NCBI RefSeq assembly: GCF_006861775.1
Contig: NZ_VDGG01000042.1
Span: 1-32,872 of the forward strand
Reading direction: 5' to 3'
Length of the DNA stretch: 32,872 bases
Source of the DNA: Psychrobacillus soli
GTDB lineage: Bacteria > Bacillota > Bacilli > Bacillales_A > Planococcaceae
The translations under genes were made by a program, and so were the position numbers. The notes under the pieces are model-generated. The model searched no databases, was not told the origin of the DNA, and saw only the letters and a program-made list of their open reading frames with translations. The stretch's first letter is position 1. Each line of letters opens with the position of its first letter. Shown here piece after piece: positions 24,071 through 32,841 of this stretch.

Positions 24071-25348
24071 TTAATTTATACCAACTTCATCAACGGCAGG
24101 ACTAGTCTTTGGTTCTGGAACTCTCGACAAGATGATGAATCCAATAATAAATAAGATAACTAAACTAAATACACCATAATTGGATTTTCCAGTTATTTGA
24201 GCAGTTAAAGCGACTAGTAAAGGTCCCATAATGGCAGCAAACTTACCAAAAATATTATAAAACCCAAAAAACTCATTGGAATTTTCTTTCGGTATAAGTT
24301 TTCCAAAGTAAGATCTACTAAGTGCCTGGATTCCACCTTGTGAAGTGGCAACTAACATGGCTAAAATCCAAAAATCCACTACTGTTTCTAAGAAAAATGC
24401 ATACGTACACACAATAATATACACAATAATTCCTACATACAGCATTTTCTTTTCCGAAAATTTTCCTGCCAATTTCCCGTATAAAAGCGCAAAAGGTGCA
24501 GCTACAACTTGGGTGGCAAAAAGAATGATTAATAAACTAGTAGCGCTAAGTCCTAAATCTGTCCCGTAGGCGGTGGACATATTAATAACCGTACCAACTC
24601 CATCAATATAAAAAAAGTATGCTAGTAAAAATAAGAACAATGCTTTATATTGACGGATTTCTTTAAATGTTTTGCCTAAGCGCTTAAAACTTTGCACAAT
24701 AGGTTTTCCTTCCCGTTCAATAAAATGAATCTGTTGTACATTTTTAAACAGTGGAATAGAGAATACAAGCCACCAAACAGCTGTAATGAAAAATGCAATT
24801 CGACTAGCATTTGTAGTCGACAACGCAATTATTTCTTGTTGAGATAACACAATGATGATAATACTTACTAAAAAGGGTATAGTACTACCAATATAACCAA
24901 GACTATAGCCCCTGGAAGATACTTTATGCATACGTTCATTCGTCGTCACATCGACGATAAACGCATCATAAAACACATTTGCACCAGTTGCGCCAAGTGC
25001 AGCTAATGTATAGCAAATGAGTAAAAGTAACCAATTATCAAATGGTACAAATGCAAGCATCGCAGTGAACGTCACTCCGAGTACAAAGAAAAACGTAAAA
25101 AATTTCTTTTTCATTCCACGATAATCAGCAATCGTCCCTAAAATAGGGCCAAGCATAGCTAAAATAAAAGTGAAAATAGCAATTGTATATCCTAAATAAG
25201 CGGTAGAATCAGCAGCATCGACTCCGGCTGCGGTTGCTGAAGATTTATAAAATATTGGAAATACTGCGGTAGTAATAGTGATTGAGTAGGCCGATGATCC
25301 CCAGTCGTAAAGCGACCAACTGTTCTCCTTTTTGGTGAACTTTTTCAT
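24071..25348 (-). CDS. MFS transporter, UMF1/Atg22-like family
   Basis: The 425-residue membrane protein has about twelve hydrophobic segments. Its start, KENSWSLYDWGSSAYSITI, and the segments GPILGTIADYRGMKKKFF and FYDAFIVDVT are the markers of the UMF1 family, related to vacuolar Atg22 and to B. subtilis YxiO. Atg22 exports amino acids from the yeast vacuole; the bacterial substrate is unknown. I prefer the ATG at 25348 (MKKFTKKENSW); GGGGG lies about 12 bases upstream. An ATG at 25390 would add 14 polar residues and has no ribosome binding site. It is a single-gene unit, divergent from ppx-ppk. Confidence 0.85.
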   Translation of the reverse strand: MKKFTKKENSWSLYDWGSSAYSITITTAVFPIFYKSSATAAGVDAADSTAYLGYTIAIFTFILAMLGPILGTIADYRGMKKKFFTFFFVLGVTFTAMLAFVPFDNWLLLLICYTLAALGATGANVFYDAFIVDVTTNERMHKVSSRGYSLGYIGSTIPFLVSIIIIVLSQQEIIALSTTNASRIAFFITAVWWLVFSIPLFKNVQQIHFIEREGKPIVQSFKRLGKTFKEIRQYKALFLFLLAYFFYIDGVGTVINMSTAYGTDLGLSATSLLIILFATQVVAAPFALLYGKLAGKFSEKKMLYVGIIVYIIVCTYAFFLETVVDFWILAMLVATSQGGIQALSRSYFGKLIPKENSNEFFGFYNIFGKFAAIMGPLLVALTAQITGKSNYGVFSLVILFIIGFIILSRVPEPKTSPAVDEVGIN

Positions 25349-25414
25349 TTGTCTAATAATCCCCCTATCCTCATTTTCCTTATTGTACATGATTCAAAAC
25401 AGTCGAGGAAAAAA

Positions 25415-25443
25415 TTTGTTAAACATTACGTTAATTTAACAAA
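25415..25443. promoter_or_regulatory. inverted repeat upstream of the UMF1 transporter (possible operator)
   Basis: TTTGTTAAA (25415-25423) and TTTAACAAA (25435-25443) are perfect 9-bp inverted arms with an 11-nt spacer, so the arm centres are 20 bp (two helical turns) apart. It lies 66 bp upstream of the transporter start. An operator for a dimeric regulator is possible; the factor is unknown. Confidence 0.4.
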
Positions 25444-25583
25444 GATCATCCTGTATAATAAAATAACTAAATTCCTAATTTTCAGTTTATAAAAATTACG
25501 TCTCGGCATCATTGCGTCCATATTTTAAGTGAACATTACTCTAGTACCCCTTTCAAAAATTGTGACATCCGCTCGAGGCTTAC

Positions 25584-25623
25584 CTTGAATCAGTAGGAAA
25601 TCCAAACTCCTTACTGATTCAAG
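25584..25623. terminator. hairpin between the transporter and ppx
   Basis: CTTGAATCAGTA (25584-25595) and TACTGATTCAAG (25612-25623) form a perfect 12-bp stem with a 16-nt loop. It abuts the PHO-box-like repeat. The T tract is weak (TTAAATTT), so it may be regulatory rather than a true terminator. Confidence 0.45.
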
Positions 25624-25628
25624 TTAAA

Positions 25629-25645
25629 TTTACAAAACATTTACA
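25629..25645 (+). promoter_or_regulatory. PhoP-box-like repeat before ppx-ppk
   Basis: TTTACA at 25629-25634 is repeated at 25640-25645 with a 5-nt spacer, the 11-bp periodicity of Bacillus PhoP binding sites (TT(A/C/T)ACA repeats). A weaker match, TTCAAG, lies one period upstream (25618). A possible -10 (TATAAA, 25665-25670) follows about 20 bp downstream, the usual distance. This suggests induction of the polyphosphate genes by phosphate starvation. Confidence 0.5.
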
Positions 25646-25696
25646 AAAATATTGGACAGATGCGTATAAAATAATTAAATAGAGGAGTAGGAGCTA

Positions 25697-27223
25697 ATGA
25701 ACACAATGACAAATCGAAAAGCAATTATTGATATAGGATCAAACTCTATTCGTCTAGTAGTATACAGTTACAACTCATTACAAGGATTAGTAGAACATCA
25801 TAACTTTAAAACAGTAGCACGACTTAGTATGTATATCGATTCTACCGGAAATTTGAATGACGATGGTATCCAATTACTTTTTGAAACGTTGAAGAAATTT
25901 AAAGAAATATTAGAAGATATTCAAGTAAAGCATGTGTTTGCGGCGGCAACTGCAGCTATTCGTCAAGCTAAAAATAAGGAAGAGATTTTAGCATACATAA
26001 AAAGCAAGTTAGGTTTATCGCTAAATATTTTATCTACCGACGAAGAAGCATATTTTGGCTATTTAGCTGTCATTCACTCTACGAAAATAGAAACAGCAGT
26101 TACGATCGACATGGGTGGGGGAAGCACGGAAATAACGTTATTTGTAAACAAAGAGCTCATACATATGCATAGTTTTCCATTTGGTGCAGTTTCATTAACA
26201 AGAAAATTTATGAAAAATGCTGAAATGACGCAAGAAGAAATTATTCAGTTACGAGAATATGTAAACGAACAATTACTATCGCTTACTTGGTTACATAATG
26301 TCCAAGTTCCAATCATTGCAATTGGTGGAAGTGCGCGAAATATTGCACAAGTAGATCAGCAACGGAAGAATTACTCGTTGAATGGTATCCATCAATATGA
26401 GTTGCTTTCAACTGATTTACAAGAAATTAGTTCCCAGTTTGCACAATGCTCATTAGTTGAACTAAAAAAAATAGACGGATTATCAAGTGATCGAGCCGAT
26501 ATTATCGTTCCAGCTCTTGAAACTTTTAGACTATTTATGGAGAAGGTAAATGCCCCCTCCTTTATATATAGTAAGCGGGGATTGAGGGAAGGTATCATTC
26601 TATCGCAATTAGTCGAGAAGTTTCCTTTAGAATTTAATTTGAATGAAGTTGGGCAAAATGCGGTACGGCATGTTTTAGGTAAATTTAATGTTATAGAAGA
26701 AGATACATTGCATTTATACGCTATTTTTACATCAATTTATGACCAATTTGTAGAATGGAATTATATAGAACCACTAGAAAATAAGCAATTATTGCGCTTT
26801 GCTTACATATTGTTTTATATAGGCGAACATATCGATCAAGATGCAGCAAGTCAGCATACTTTCTATTTATTAACCAACTTTAACATAGACGGGCTTTCAC
26901 ATGAAGAACGGTTAAAGATTGCGCTTTTAGCTTCTTATAAAAATAGGGATACGTTTAAACAGTATGTTTCGGCATATGAAAAGCTAATACATGGAAACGA
27001 GTATAAAAAACTCCGAGATATAGGCGCATTAATACGCTTTACAAAAGGCATCGATGTATTAGGTCGTTCTAACATTAAAGATGTTATGTTAACAAAATCC
27101 ACAGAAAAAATAGTACTTACTTTTTCTGTTTCTGGAAATTGTTTGTTAGAAAAATATCAGGCCGAAAAATTAAAAAAACATATCGAGAAAATCGTGAATA
27201 ATCAACTGGAATTAATTTTTTAA
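25697..27223 (+). CDS. ppx: Exopolyphosphatase (Ppx/GppA family)
   Basis: The 508-residue enzyme removes terminal phosphates from polyphosphate, or hydrolyses pppGpp in the GppA branch. The actin-like fold shows IIDIGSNSIRLVVY at residues 9-22, AAATAAIRQAKN near 90, and the second phosphate loop TIDMGGGSTEI near 137. IAIGGSARNIA near 208 completes the nucleotide/phosphate region. From about residue 315 a helical HD-like C-terminal domain follows, giving the long Ppx form. GAGGAG precedes the ATG. ppk starts 22 bp after its stop, so the degrading and synthesising enzymes share an operon. Confidence 0.9.
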   Translation: MNTMTNRKAIIDIGSNSIRLVVYSYNSLQGLVEHHNFKTVARLSMYIDSTGNLNDDGIQLLFETLKKFKEILEDIQVKHVFAAATAAIRQAKNKEEILAYIKSKLGLSLNILSTDEEAYFGYLAVIHSTKIETAVTIDMGGGSTEITLFVNKELIHMHSFPFGAVSLTRKFMKNAEMTQEEIIQLREYVNEQLLSLTWLHNVQVPIIAIGGSARNIAQVDQQRKNYSLNGIHQYELLSTDLQEISSQFAQCSLVELKKIDGLSSDRADIIVPALETFRLFMEKVNAPSFIYSKRGLREGIILSQLVEKFPLEFNLNEVGQNAVRHVLGKFNVIEEDTLHLYAIFTSIYDQFVEWNYIEPLENKQLLRFAYILFYIGEHIDQDAASQHTFYLLTNFNIDGLSHEERLKIALLASYKNRDTFKQYVSAYEKLIHGNEYKKLRDIGALIRFTKGIDVLGRSNIKDVMLTKSTEKIVLTFSVSGNCLLEKYQAEKLKKHIEKIVNNQLELIF

Positions 27224-27245
27224 TGGAAATGGAGGATGCCATATT

Positions 27246-29354
27246 ATGAACGTGAAAATAGTAGATGATCATCCATTTAATGATTACGCAAATTATAATA
27301 ATCGAGAAATAAGTTGGTTAGCTTTTAATGAACGAGTTTTACAAGAAGCAGAAGATGAGACAAATCCTTTATTGGAACGTCTTAAGTTTTTAGCTATTTT
27401 TAGCTCCAATTTAGATGAATTTTTCATGGTACGGGTTGCGGGTCTTCAAGATCAAGTAAGGGCTGGTTTCAATAAACCAGAAAATAAAGCGGGGCTAACA
27501 CCTAAAGAACAGTTAGCACAAATATCAGCGATCACCAAAAAACTAGTTGATAGGCAAATGGCTATATATAAAGATTTAGTCGAAAATCATCTTCCACAAC
27601 ACGGTATTTCCTTATTGAAATATTCCCAGTTATCGAAAGTACAAGTGAAAGAATTACAAATTATTTTTGATGAAGAAATATTCCCAATACTCACTCCAGT
27701 TGCAGTAGATGCCTATCGACCATTTCCAATATTATTGAGCAAAACAATGAATATACTGGTAATGGTAGAAGAAAGAAACTGTTGTGACCAAGACAACGAA
27801 CAAAACAAAATTGCGATTGTACAAGTTCCATCTGTGTTAAGAAGATTTATCCAAGTATCGACGAAAGATGGATCATTTGCGGCAGTATTATTAGAAGATG
27901 TCATTATTGCCAATATTTCTAAACTTTTTCATGGATACAATGTAAAGCATGCCAATCCTTTTAGAATTACACGAAATGCCGATTTAACGATCCACGAAGA
28001 AGGGGCACGTGATTTACTTATTGAAATAGAAAAGGAGTTAAAGAAAAGAAAATGGGGAGCAGTTAGTCGGCTTGAAGTGAAAACGAGCGAAATTCAGCAA
28101 AAAGTATTGAGCTACCTATTGGAACAGTTAGAAATTCATCGAGACGATGTTTATAAAGTACAAGGACCACTTGATATTACTTTTTTATTTTCCTTTATTC
28201 AATTTTTTGAAGGGAATTATAATGAGCTATTTTACGAACCATATATACCACAACCACCGAAAGATTTAGCAAACGACGAAGATATTTTTGCAAAAGCATT
28301 AAAGCAAGATTTGTTTTTTCATCATCCATATGAATCATTTCAGCCTATTATTGATTTCATTGACAAAGCAGCAGATGATCCAAAAGTGTTAGCGATTAAA
28401 CAAACATTGTATAGAGTGAGTGGTAACTCTCCGATTATTTTAGCTTTAAAAAGAGCAGCGGAAAATGGAAAACAAGTGACCGTACTTGTTGAACTGAAAG
28501 CACGATTCGACGAGGAAAACAATGTTCATTGGGCGCGAGAGCTAGAAAAAGCTGGATGTCTTGTGATTTACGGAATGCATAATTTAAAAACACATTCTAA
28601 AATTACGTTAGTTGTTAGAAGCCGGAACAATCGTATTGAACAATTTGTCCATCTCGGTACGGGAAATTATAATGATAAAACTGCTCGGATGTATACAGAT
28701 ATGGGAATCATTACGACGAATAAAAGAATAGGCTCGGATGCGACACAATTTTTCAATTATTTAAGTGGTTATACAAATAAACCGGAATATGACAAGTTGT
28801 TTGTCTCTCCGTACGATATTCGGGATAAATTCTTATACTTGATAGACGAAGAAATAGAATATCATCAAGCTTTTTCAAATGGCCATATTAAACTTAAAAT
28901 GAATTCACTGACGGATAAGGATTTAATCGTTAAATTGTATGAAGCCTCAGCTGCAGGAGTGAAAATCGATTTAATTGTTCGAGGGATATGTTGTTTGCGT
29001 CCGGGGATTGCAGGTGTAAGTGAAAACATAACGGTTACGAGTATAGTAGGAAGATTTCTAGAACACTCAAGAATTTATTGGTTTCACAGAAATGGAGCGA
29101 GTAGATTATATTTATCTTCTGCGGATATGATGACCCGGAATATGGTAAAACGAGTAGAAATTTTGTTTCCTGTTCTAGCACCAGCTATTAAAAAGCGAGT
29201 GATGGAAATTTTAGATATTGAACTTCAAGATACCGCTAAAGCAAGAGTGCAAGATTTACATGGAATTTATCACTATAAAGCAATCGATGGAAAAAGCATT
29301 AATAGTCAGCAAATTTTTCTAGAAAAAGCATCTAGCCATATACAACATGTGTAA
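27246..29354 (+). CDS. ppk: Polyphosphate kinase (PPK1)
   Basis: The 702-residue enzyme makes polyphosphate from ATP reversibly. The N domain carries NREISWLAFNERVLQEA and FLAIFSSNLDEFFMVRV (residues about 19-60). The catalytic phospholipase D-like domains carry LAIKQTLYRVSGNSPI, GMHNLKTHSK with the likely phosphorylated His450 (equivalent to E. coli His435), VHLGTGNYNDKTARMYTD and LEHSRIYWFHRNG, with the second conserved His nearby. MMTRNMVKRVEILFPV closes the C-terminal domain. GGAGG precedes the ATG. Length and domain order are normal. It probably works with Ppx to set polyphosphate level, and the upstream PHO-box-like repeat suggests phosphate control. Confidence 0.96.
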   Translation: MNVKIVDDHPFNDYANYNNREISWLAFNERVLQEAEDETNPLLERLKFLAIFSSNLDEFFMVRVAGLQDQVRAGFNKPENKAGLTPKEQLAQISAITKKLVDRQMAIYKDLVENHLPQHGISLLKYSQLSKVQVKELQIIFDEEIFPILTPVAVDAYRPFPILLSKTMNILVMVEERNCCDQDNEQNKIAIVQVPSVLRRFIQVSTKDGSFAAVLLEDVIIANISKLFHGYNVKHANPFRITRNADLTIHEEGARDLLIEIEKELKKRKWGAVSRLEVKTSEIQQKVLSYLLEQLEIHRDDVYKVQGPLDITFLFSFIQFFEGNYNELFYEPYIPQPPKDLANDEDIFAKALKQDLFFHHPYESFQPIIDFIDKAADDPKVLAIKQTLYRVSGNSPIILALKRAAENGKQVTVLVELKARFDEENNVHWARELEKAGCLVIYGMHNLKTHSKITLVVRSRNNRIEQFVHLGTGNYNDKTARMYTDMGIITTNKRIGSDATQFFNYLSGYTNKPEYDKLFVSPYDIRDKFLYLIDEEIEYHQAFSNGHIKLKMNSLTDKDLIVKLYEASAAGVKIDLIVRGICCLRPGIAGVSENITVTSIVGRFLEHSRIYWFHRNGASRLYLSSADMMTRNMVKRVEILFPVLAPAIKKRVMEILDIELQDTAKARVQDLHGIYHYKAIDGKSINSQQIFLEKASSHIQHV

Positions 29355-29490
29355 ATAACTGATGTATTGTTACACACGTTTTCATTAACTTAAATTATCC
29401 AGTAAATTGATTATTAAGATTGTGATAACACACAAGGCGCTCTATATATAGGTCTTTTTGAAGTGCTTTGAACGGAACGAGTTCTACACC

Positions 29491-29558
29491 ATTACCGAGA
29501 TTTCTTGATGCGTAGGAATGCGACTTTGTTGCATCCCTACGCATTTTTTTTCGGTAAT
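29491..29558 (+). terminator. nested terminator downstream of ppk
   Basis: ATGCGTAGGAATGC (29508-29521) and GCATCCCTACGCAT (29531-29544) pair with one mismatch around a 9-nt loop and are followed by a long T run (29544-29551). An outer stem, ATTACCGA (29491-29498) with TCGGTAAT (29551-29558), encloses it and would compete with the T run. It is 150 bp after ppk, the first good terminator there. Confidence 0.7.
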
Positions 29559-29658
29559 CGTGTGGTAGTCGTTCGTCCGTCGCACTCCGTTAGCACAGGT
29601 AATAAAAGTGCGAAAGCTTTTGGGAATGAAAGAATAGCCACTTTCCTATCAAGAGAAA

Positions 29659-29686
29659 AGCAGCCAAAGATGCAATTTTGGCTGCT
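29659..29686. repeat. hairpin in the spacer
   Basis: AGCAGCCAAA (29659-29668) and TTTGGCTGCT (29677-29686) form a perfect 10-bp stem with an 8-nt loop. No T tract follows on the plus strand; on the minus strand TTTTCTCTT follows, so it could serve as a weak terminator for minus-strand transcripts. Confidence 0.5.
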
Positions 29687-29811
29687 CAGTCCTTCTCTAG
29701 AATATTTCCTCTTTTTGTTTGGAAGGAAGTGTCCCTTTTCTATATAACATCACCATTTAGCCAGTAATACCTACAAAAAATAAGTCAGGAACGCATGATA
29801 GAAAGCGATAG

Positions 29812-29839
29812 AGTGCCCGAAATTGCATCTTCGGGCACT
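29812..29839. repeat. hairpin motif, copy 2 (loop ATTGCATC)
   Basis: AGTGCCCGAA (29812-29821) and TTCGGGCACT (29830-29839) form a perfect 10-bp stem with the loop ATTGCATC. It matches the hairpin at 23793-23818 in loop and inner stem, with paired changes (CTG/CAG there, CCG/CGG here). It lies 87 bp beyond the stop of the small gene coupled to tetR and could end that minus-strand transcript. Confidence 0.6.
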
Positions 29840-29925
29840 GCTACAATGAATAGAAAGGTAGTTATTCTTTCATTTCGGTGGAAATTGGTTAATCAACAGG
29901 TGTAACTTTATTAATAATTATGGAG

Positions 29926-30204
29926 TCAGCACTTTTCATGTTTGTCAGCTTCTACGGAAACAACGAATGCAAGATCTTCATTACCGAAAAGTTGAAGCAC
30001 ATTCAAAAGTGTTTCTGTATCTATCGTTAATGTATCTTCATCCATTTCTTCTACTGCTTTTTCAAGCAATAAATTCTTTTCTTGCTGAGGGTAGGCTTGT
30101 GCATACAACGTTAATGCATCTAATTGATGATTAGCACACCATCTAGCAAACAACTGGATCATCACATTTTCATCCTCTTGATATTGCAAAATCACTTTGT
30201 CCAT
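29926..30204 (-). CDS. Hypothetical protein coupled to the TetR gene
   Basis: I do not recognise this 92-residue protein. It starts MDKVILQYQEDENVMIQLFA and is acidic, mostly helical by composition and soluble, with no membrane segment. Its ATG shares one base with the TetR stop (TAATG, 30206-30202 on the minus strand), so it should be translated by re-initiation after the regulator. The longer frame from 30243 would overlap the regulator by 40 bases and is less likely. An accessory role to the regulator is possible but not shown by the sequence. Confidence 0.65.
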   Translation of the reverse strand: MDKVILQYQEDENVMIQLFARWCANHQLDALTLYAQAYPQQEKNLLLEKAVEEMDEDTLTIDTETLLNVLQLFGNEDLAFVVSVEADKHEKC

Positions 30205-31088
30205 TATTCTTGACCTACTTTCCATCCATCTAAAAGCGTCCATAGTTTATAAATAATAACGGTAGATTTTTGTTCAAGTTGAGTTCCAGTGAATCCTTCT
30301 GTAAGGGCAGGAACAATATTTTCGAGCAAAAAGATTCTTGGCGTTTCTGTCGCCAATTCTTCCAGTACAAATTCAATCGCTTGTATTGTATTTGGTAATA
30401 ATGAATCTTTCTCTTCCAAATAAAAGGTTTCTAACTGTTCGATTACATGCTCCTTTGTTATAGATGGCTCTTCTGTTTTTAGTTTGAAAAACGAGTTAAT
30501 AAGTAAGGTATCGTTTGTGTCTGCCATTTCATAAATAATCGTTTTAATCCGTCTGAGGATAAATTGAATTAATTGATCAAAGGAAATATTCGTAGATGGA
30601 TTAATCCATGGATGCTGTAGTTGTTGGATCATTCCAAGTGCAAGTACAGCACATTCTGTAGCCACATTTTTCGTTTGTTCACCGAAAACATCTACCAGTC
30701 GATTCGAGAGCCAGTTAATTTCTTCAATATAATTTTTTTTGATAAGGTCACGAAGCCCCACGTCTTGTGAGTTAATAATCGATGCAAAAAGAGGAAATAG
30801 ATTATGTTCCTCATAAACAGTTAATCGAATAGACAGTTGTTTCGTTAATATATTTACATCGGATCTATTCTGTTGTGAATGGACTTCTTTTCTTTTGATC
30901 AACGTTTCGTTTCTTGCATTTTCGAGAATGGCGATAATACATTCGTTTTTAGATGAAAAATAATTATAAAATGTACCTTTGGAAACATTTGCTTCTTCTA
31001 TTATATCGTTTACTGTAGTGGACCTAAAACCTTTTTCTATAAAAAGTTTTTGCGCTGCTTCTAATATATTTCGTTTTTTAGTGTTCAT
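30204..31088 (-). CDS. TetR/AcrR-family transcriptional regulator (extended C terminus)
   Basis: The N-terminal helix-turn-helix is typical: KRNILEAAQKLFIEKGFRST, then TVNDIIEEANVSKGTFYNYF (residues about 4-45). At 294 residues it is about 100 longer than the usual TetR protein; the extra part from about 195 (FFKLKTEEPSITKEHVIEQL onward) is helical with no family I can name. AAAGGTGATT precedes the ATG. It diverges from a DHA2-type exporter over 183 bp, the standard layout of a drug-responsive repressor beside its target, as with LmrA and LmrB in B. subtilis. Ligand and target are inferred from this layout. Confidence 0.87.
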   Translation of the reverse strand: MNTKKRNILEAAQKLFIEKGFRSTTVNDIIEEANVSKGTFYNYFSSKNECIIAILENARNETLIKRKEVHSQQNRSDVNILTKQLSIRLTVYEEHNLFPLFASIINSQDVGLRDLIKKNYIEEINWLSNRLVDVFGEQTKNVATECAVLALGMIQQLQHPWINPSTNISFDQLIQFILRRIKTIIYEMADTNDTLLINSFFKLKTEEPSITKEHVIEQLETFYLEEKDSLLPNTIQAIEFVLEELATETPRIFLLENIVPALTEGFTGTQLEQKSTVIIYKLWTLLDGWKVGQE

Positions 31089-31180
31089 ATATCAATCACC
31101 TTTAGACTAGTAGTATAATTCATATAATAACCGTTAAATCAATGTTTATCAAACTATTTTAGTTGGATAAATTTTTTTAT

Positions 31181-31209
31181 TTGATTTTTTTGTACTATGA
31201 GTATAAAAT
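31181..31209 (+). promoter_or_regulatory. promoter of the exporter gene with a small palindrome
   Basis: TTGATT (31181-31186) and TAAAAT (31204-31209) are separated by 17 bp. The palindrome TACT-ATG-AGTA (31193-31203) fills the end of the spacer next to the -10. A repressor bound there would block polymerase, so it is a candidate site for the divergent TetR protein, but it is short for a TetR operator. Confidence 0.4.
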
Positions 31210-31271
31210 GTTCAAGTATCATAAACAAGAAAGAAATAGAGAAGCTTAGAAATATAGGAGGAATGAAAGTA

Positions 31272-32741
31272 ATGAAAGAAATGCAACAAAAGCCACCATA
31301 TGCAATGATTGCAATCCTCTTTGTAGGAGCATTCATTGCGTTTTTGAATAATACACTTTTAAATGTAGCTTTACCAACGATTATGCATGAGTTTGATGTG
31401 AAGCCTACTGTTGTTCAATGGCTAACAACAGGATATATGTTAATAAACGGAATATTAATACCCGCAAGTGCTTTTTTTGTGCAAAGATTTTCAAATAGAA
31501 AATTATTTATTACGGCGATGGTGTTTTTTACAGCTGGTACATTATTAGCTGCTATGGCTCCTGCTTTTGGAGTATTAATCGCAGCACGAATGATTCAAGC
31601 GGTAGGTTCTGCGATGATGATGCCATTACTAATGAACGTTATGTTAACTGCATTTCCAATTGAGCGACGAGGTGCAGCAATGGGAATGTTCGGGCTAGTA
31701 ATGATTTTAGCGCCAGCTATTGGTCCATCTTTATCAGGGTTTATATTAGAACATGCCGAATGGCGAGCGTTATTTGAAATTATTTTGCCGTTTGCAGTAA
31801 TTGTATTATTATTTGCTATTTTTAAACTTCGTAATATTACACCTAATAGTAAAGTAAAGTTAGACGTATTTTCACTTATCTTATCAAGTATAGGTTTTGG
31901 AGCATTGCTTTATGGGTTTAGTACTGCAGGGGATAAAGGTTGGGATGCTCTAATCGTATACGGAACAATCATCATCGGATTTGTAGCACTCGTTCTTTTT
32001 GTATGGAGACAGTTAAGACTGGAAGAACCGATGTTGGACGTTAGAATTTACAAATATCCAATGTTCACTTTGTCTTCCATTATTTCGATCGTTGTATCTG
32101 CTGCGATGTTTTCTGGGATGATTTTAACGCCACTTTATGTACAAACAATACGTGGGATTTCCCCGTTCCATTCAGGTCTATTAATGCTACCTGGAGCACT
32201 TGCAATGGCGATTATGTCACCAATTACAGGGAAAATTTTCGATAAATACGGTGCTAGAATATTAGCGATTATTGGGCTAACGATTACGGCGGCTGCGACT
32301 CATTATATGAGCGAATTTACGCAGGATACTGATTATTATTATATTATGGGAATTTATACGCTTCGTATGTTTGGTATGTCGATGGTCATGATGCCTATTA
32401 TGACCAATGGGTTAAACCAATTGCCGATGAATATGAATCCACATGGTACTGCGATGAACAATACATTACAACAAGTTTCTGGTGCAATAGGATCTGCGAT
32501 ATTCTTAACAATAATGAATGCGAGAATGGAATCTTCTGCAGAAAGACTTGCTAGTGCGGCGGCCACAGCAGGAAATATGCCTACCACTCAAGAAGGACTT
32601 GCTCAGTTCCAAGTAGACTTGGGTATGAAAGCGATGTTAGAAGGTATCAATTACACATTCTTTATCGCGACACTTGTTACAGTAGTTGCATTAGTATTAT
32701 CTTTATTTGTCAGAAGAGTAAAAGTAAATAAAGAAAGCTAA
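31272..32741 (+). CDS. MFS multidrug exporter, DHA2 (EmrB/QacA/LmrB) family
   Basis: The 489-residue membrane protein has about fourteen hydrophobic segments. The DHA2 motifs are clear: FLNNTLLNVALPTIMHEF in helix 1, WLTTGYMLINGILIPASAF, RMIQAVGSAMMMPLLMN with the motif B arginine, and motif C GLVMILAPAIGPSLSGFI. It would export drugs or toxic compounds by proton exchange and resembles LmrB-type proteins. The ATG at 31272 has AGGAGG ten bases upstream; the ATG at 31263 is too close to that site, and a frame from 31197 has none. Regulation by the divergent TetR protein is likely. It ends at a hairpin with a T run. Confidence 0.9.
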   Translation: MKEMQQKPPYAMIAILFVGAFIAFLNNTLLNVALPTIMHEFDVKPTVVQWLTTGYMLINGILIPASAFFVQRFSNRKLFITAMVFFTAGTLLAAMAPAFGVLIAARMIQAVGSAMMMPLLMNVMLTAFPIERRGAAMGMFGLVMILAPAIGPSLSGFILEHAEWRALFEIILPFAVIVLLFAIFKLRNITPNSKVKLDVFSLILSSIGFGALLYGFSTAGDKGWDALIVYGTIIIGFVALVLFVWRQLRLEEPMLDVRIYKYPMFTLSSIISIVVSAAMFSGMILTPLYVQTIRGISPFHSGLLMLPGALAMAIMSPITGKIFDKYGARILAIIGLTITAAATHYMSEFTQDTDYYYIMGIYTLRMFGMSMVMMPIMTNGLNQLPMNMNPHGTAMNNTLQQVSGAIGSAIFLTIMNARMESSAERLASAAATAGNMPTTQEGLAQFQVDLGMKAMLEGINYTFFIATLVTVVALVLSLFVRRVKVNKES

Positions 32742-32755
32742 ACCGGAGTAAAATG

Positions 32756-32806
32756 TACCCTATAGAATAGACACTTTTAAAAAAGTCTATCCTATGGGGT
32801 ATTTTT
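32756..32806 (+). terminator. intrinsic terminator after the exporter
   Basis: TACCCTATAGAATAGAC (32756-32772) and GTCTATCCTATGGGGTA (32785-32801) pair with two imperfect positions around a 12-nt loop, followed by TTTTT. Confidence 0.8.
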
Positions 32807-32841
32807 GTTTATAATGAGAAAACATAGAAGGGCGGATAAAC

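Larger units (their letters stand above)
29355..29925. other. gene-poor spacer with three hairpins
   Basis: I see no reliable gene in this 570-bp stretch. A plus-strand frame at 29505-29747 crosses two hairpins and lacks a ribosome binding site, so I rejected it. The hairpins at 29508, 29659 and 29812 are listed separately. Confidence 0.5.

Noticed and set aside
29505-29747. Plus-strand 80-codon frame in the spacer after ppk
   Set aside because: It starts in the ppk terminator, crosses a second hairpin and lacks a ribosome binding site; possibly part of a dispersed intergenic sequence.
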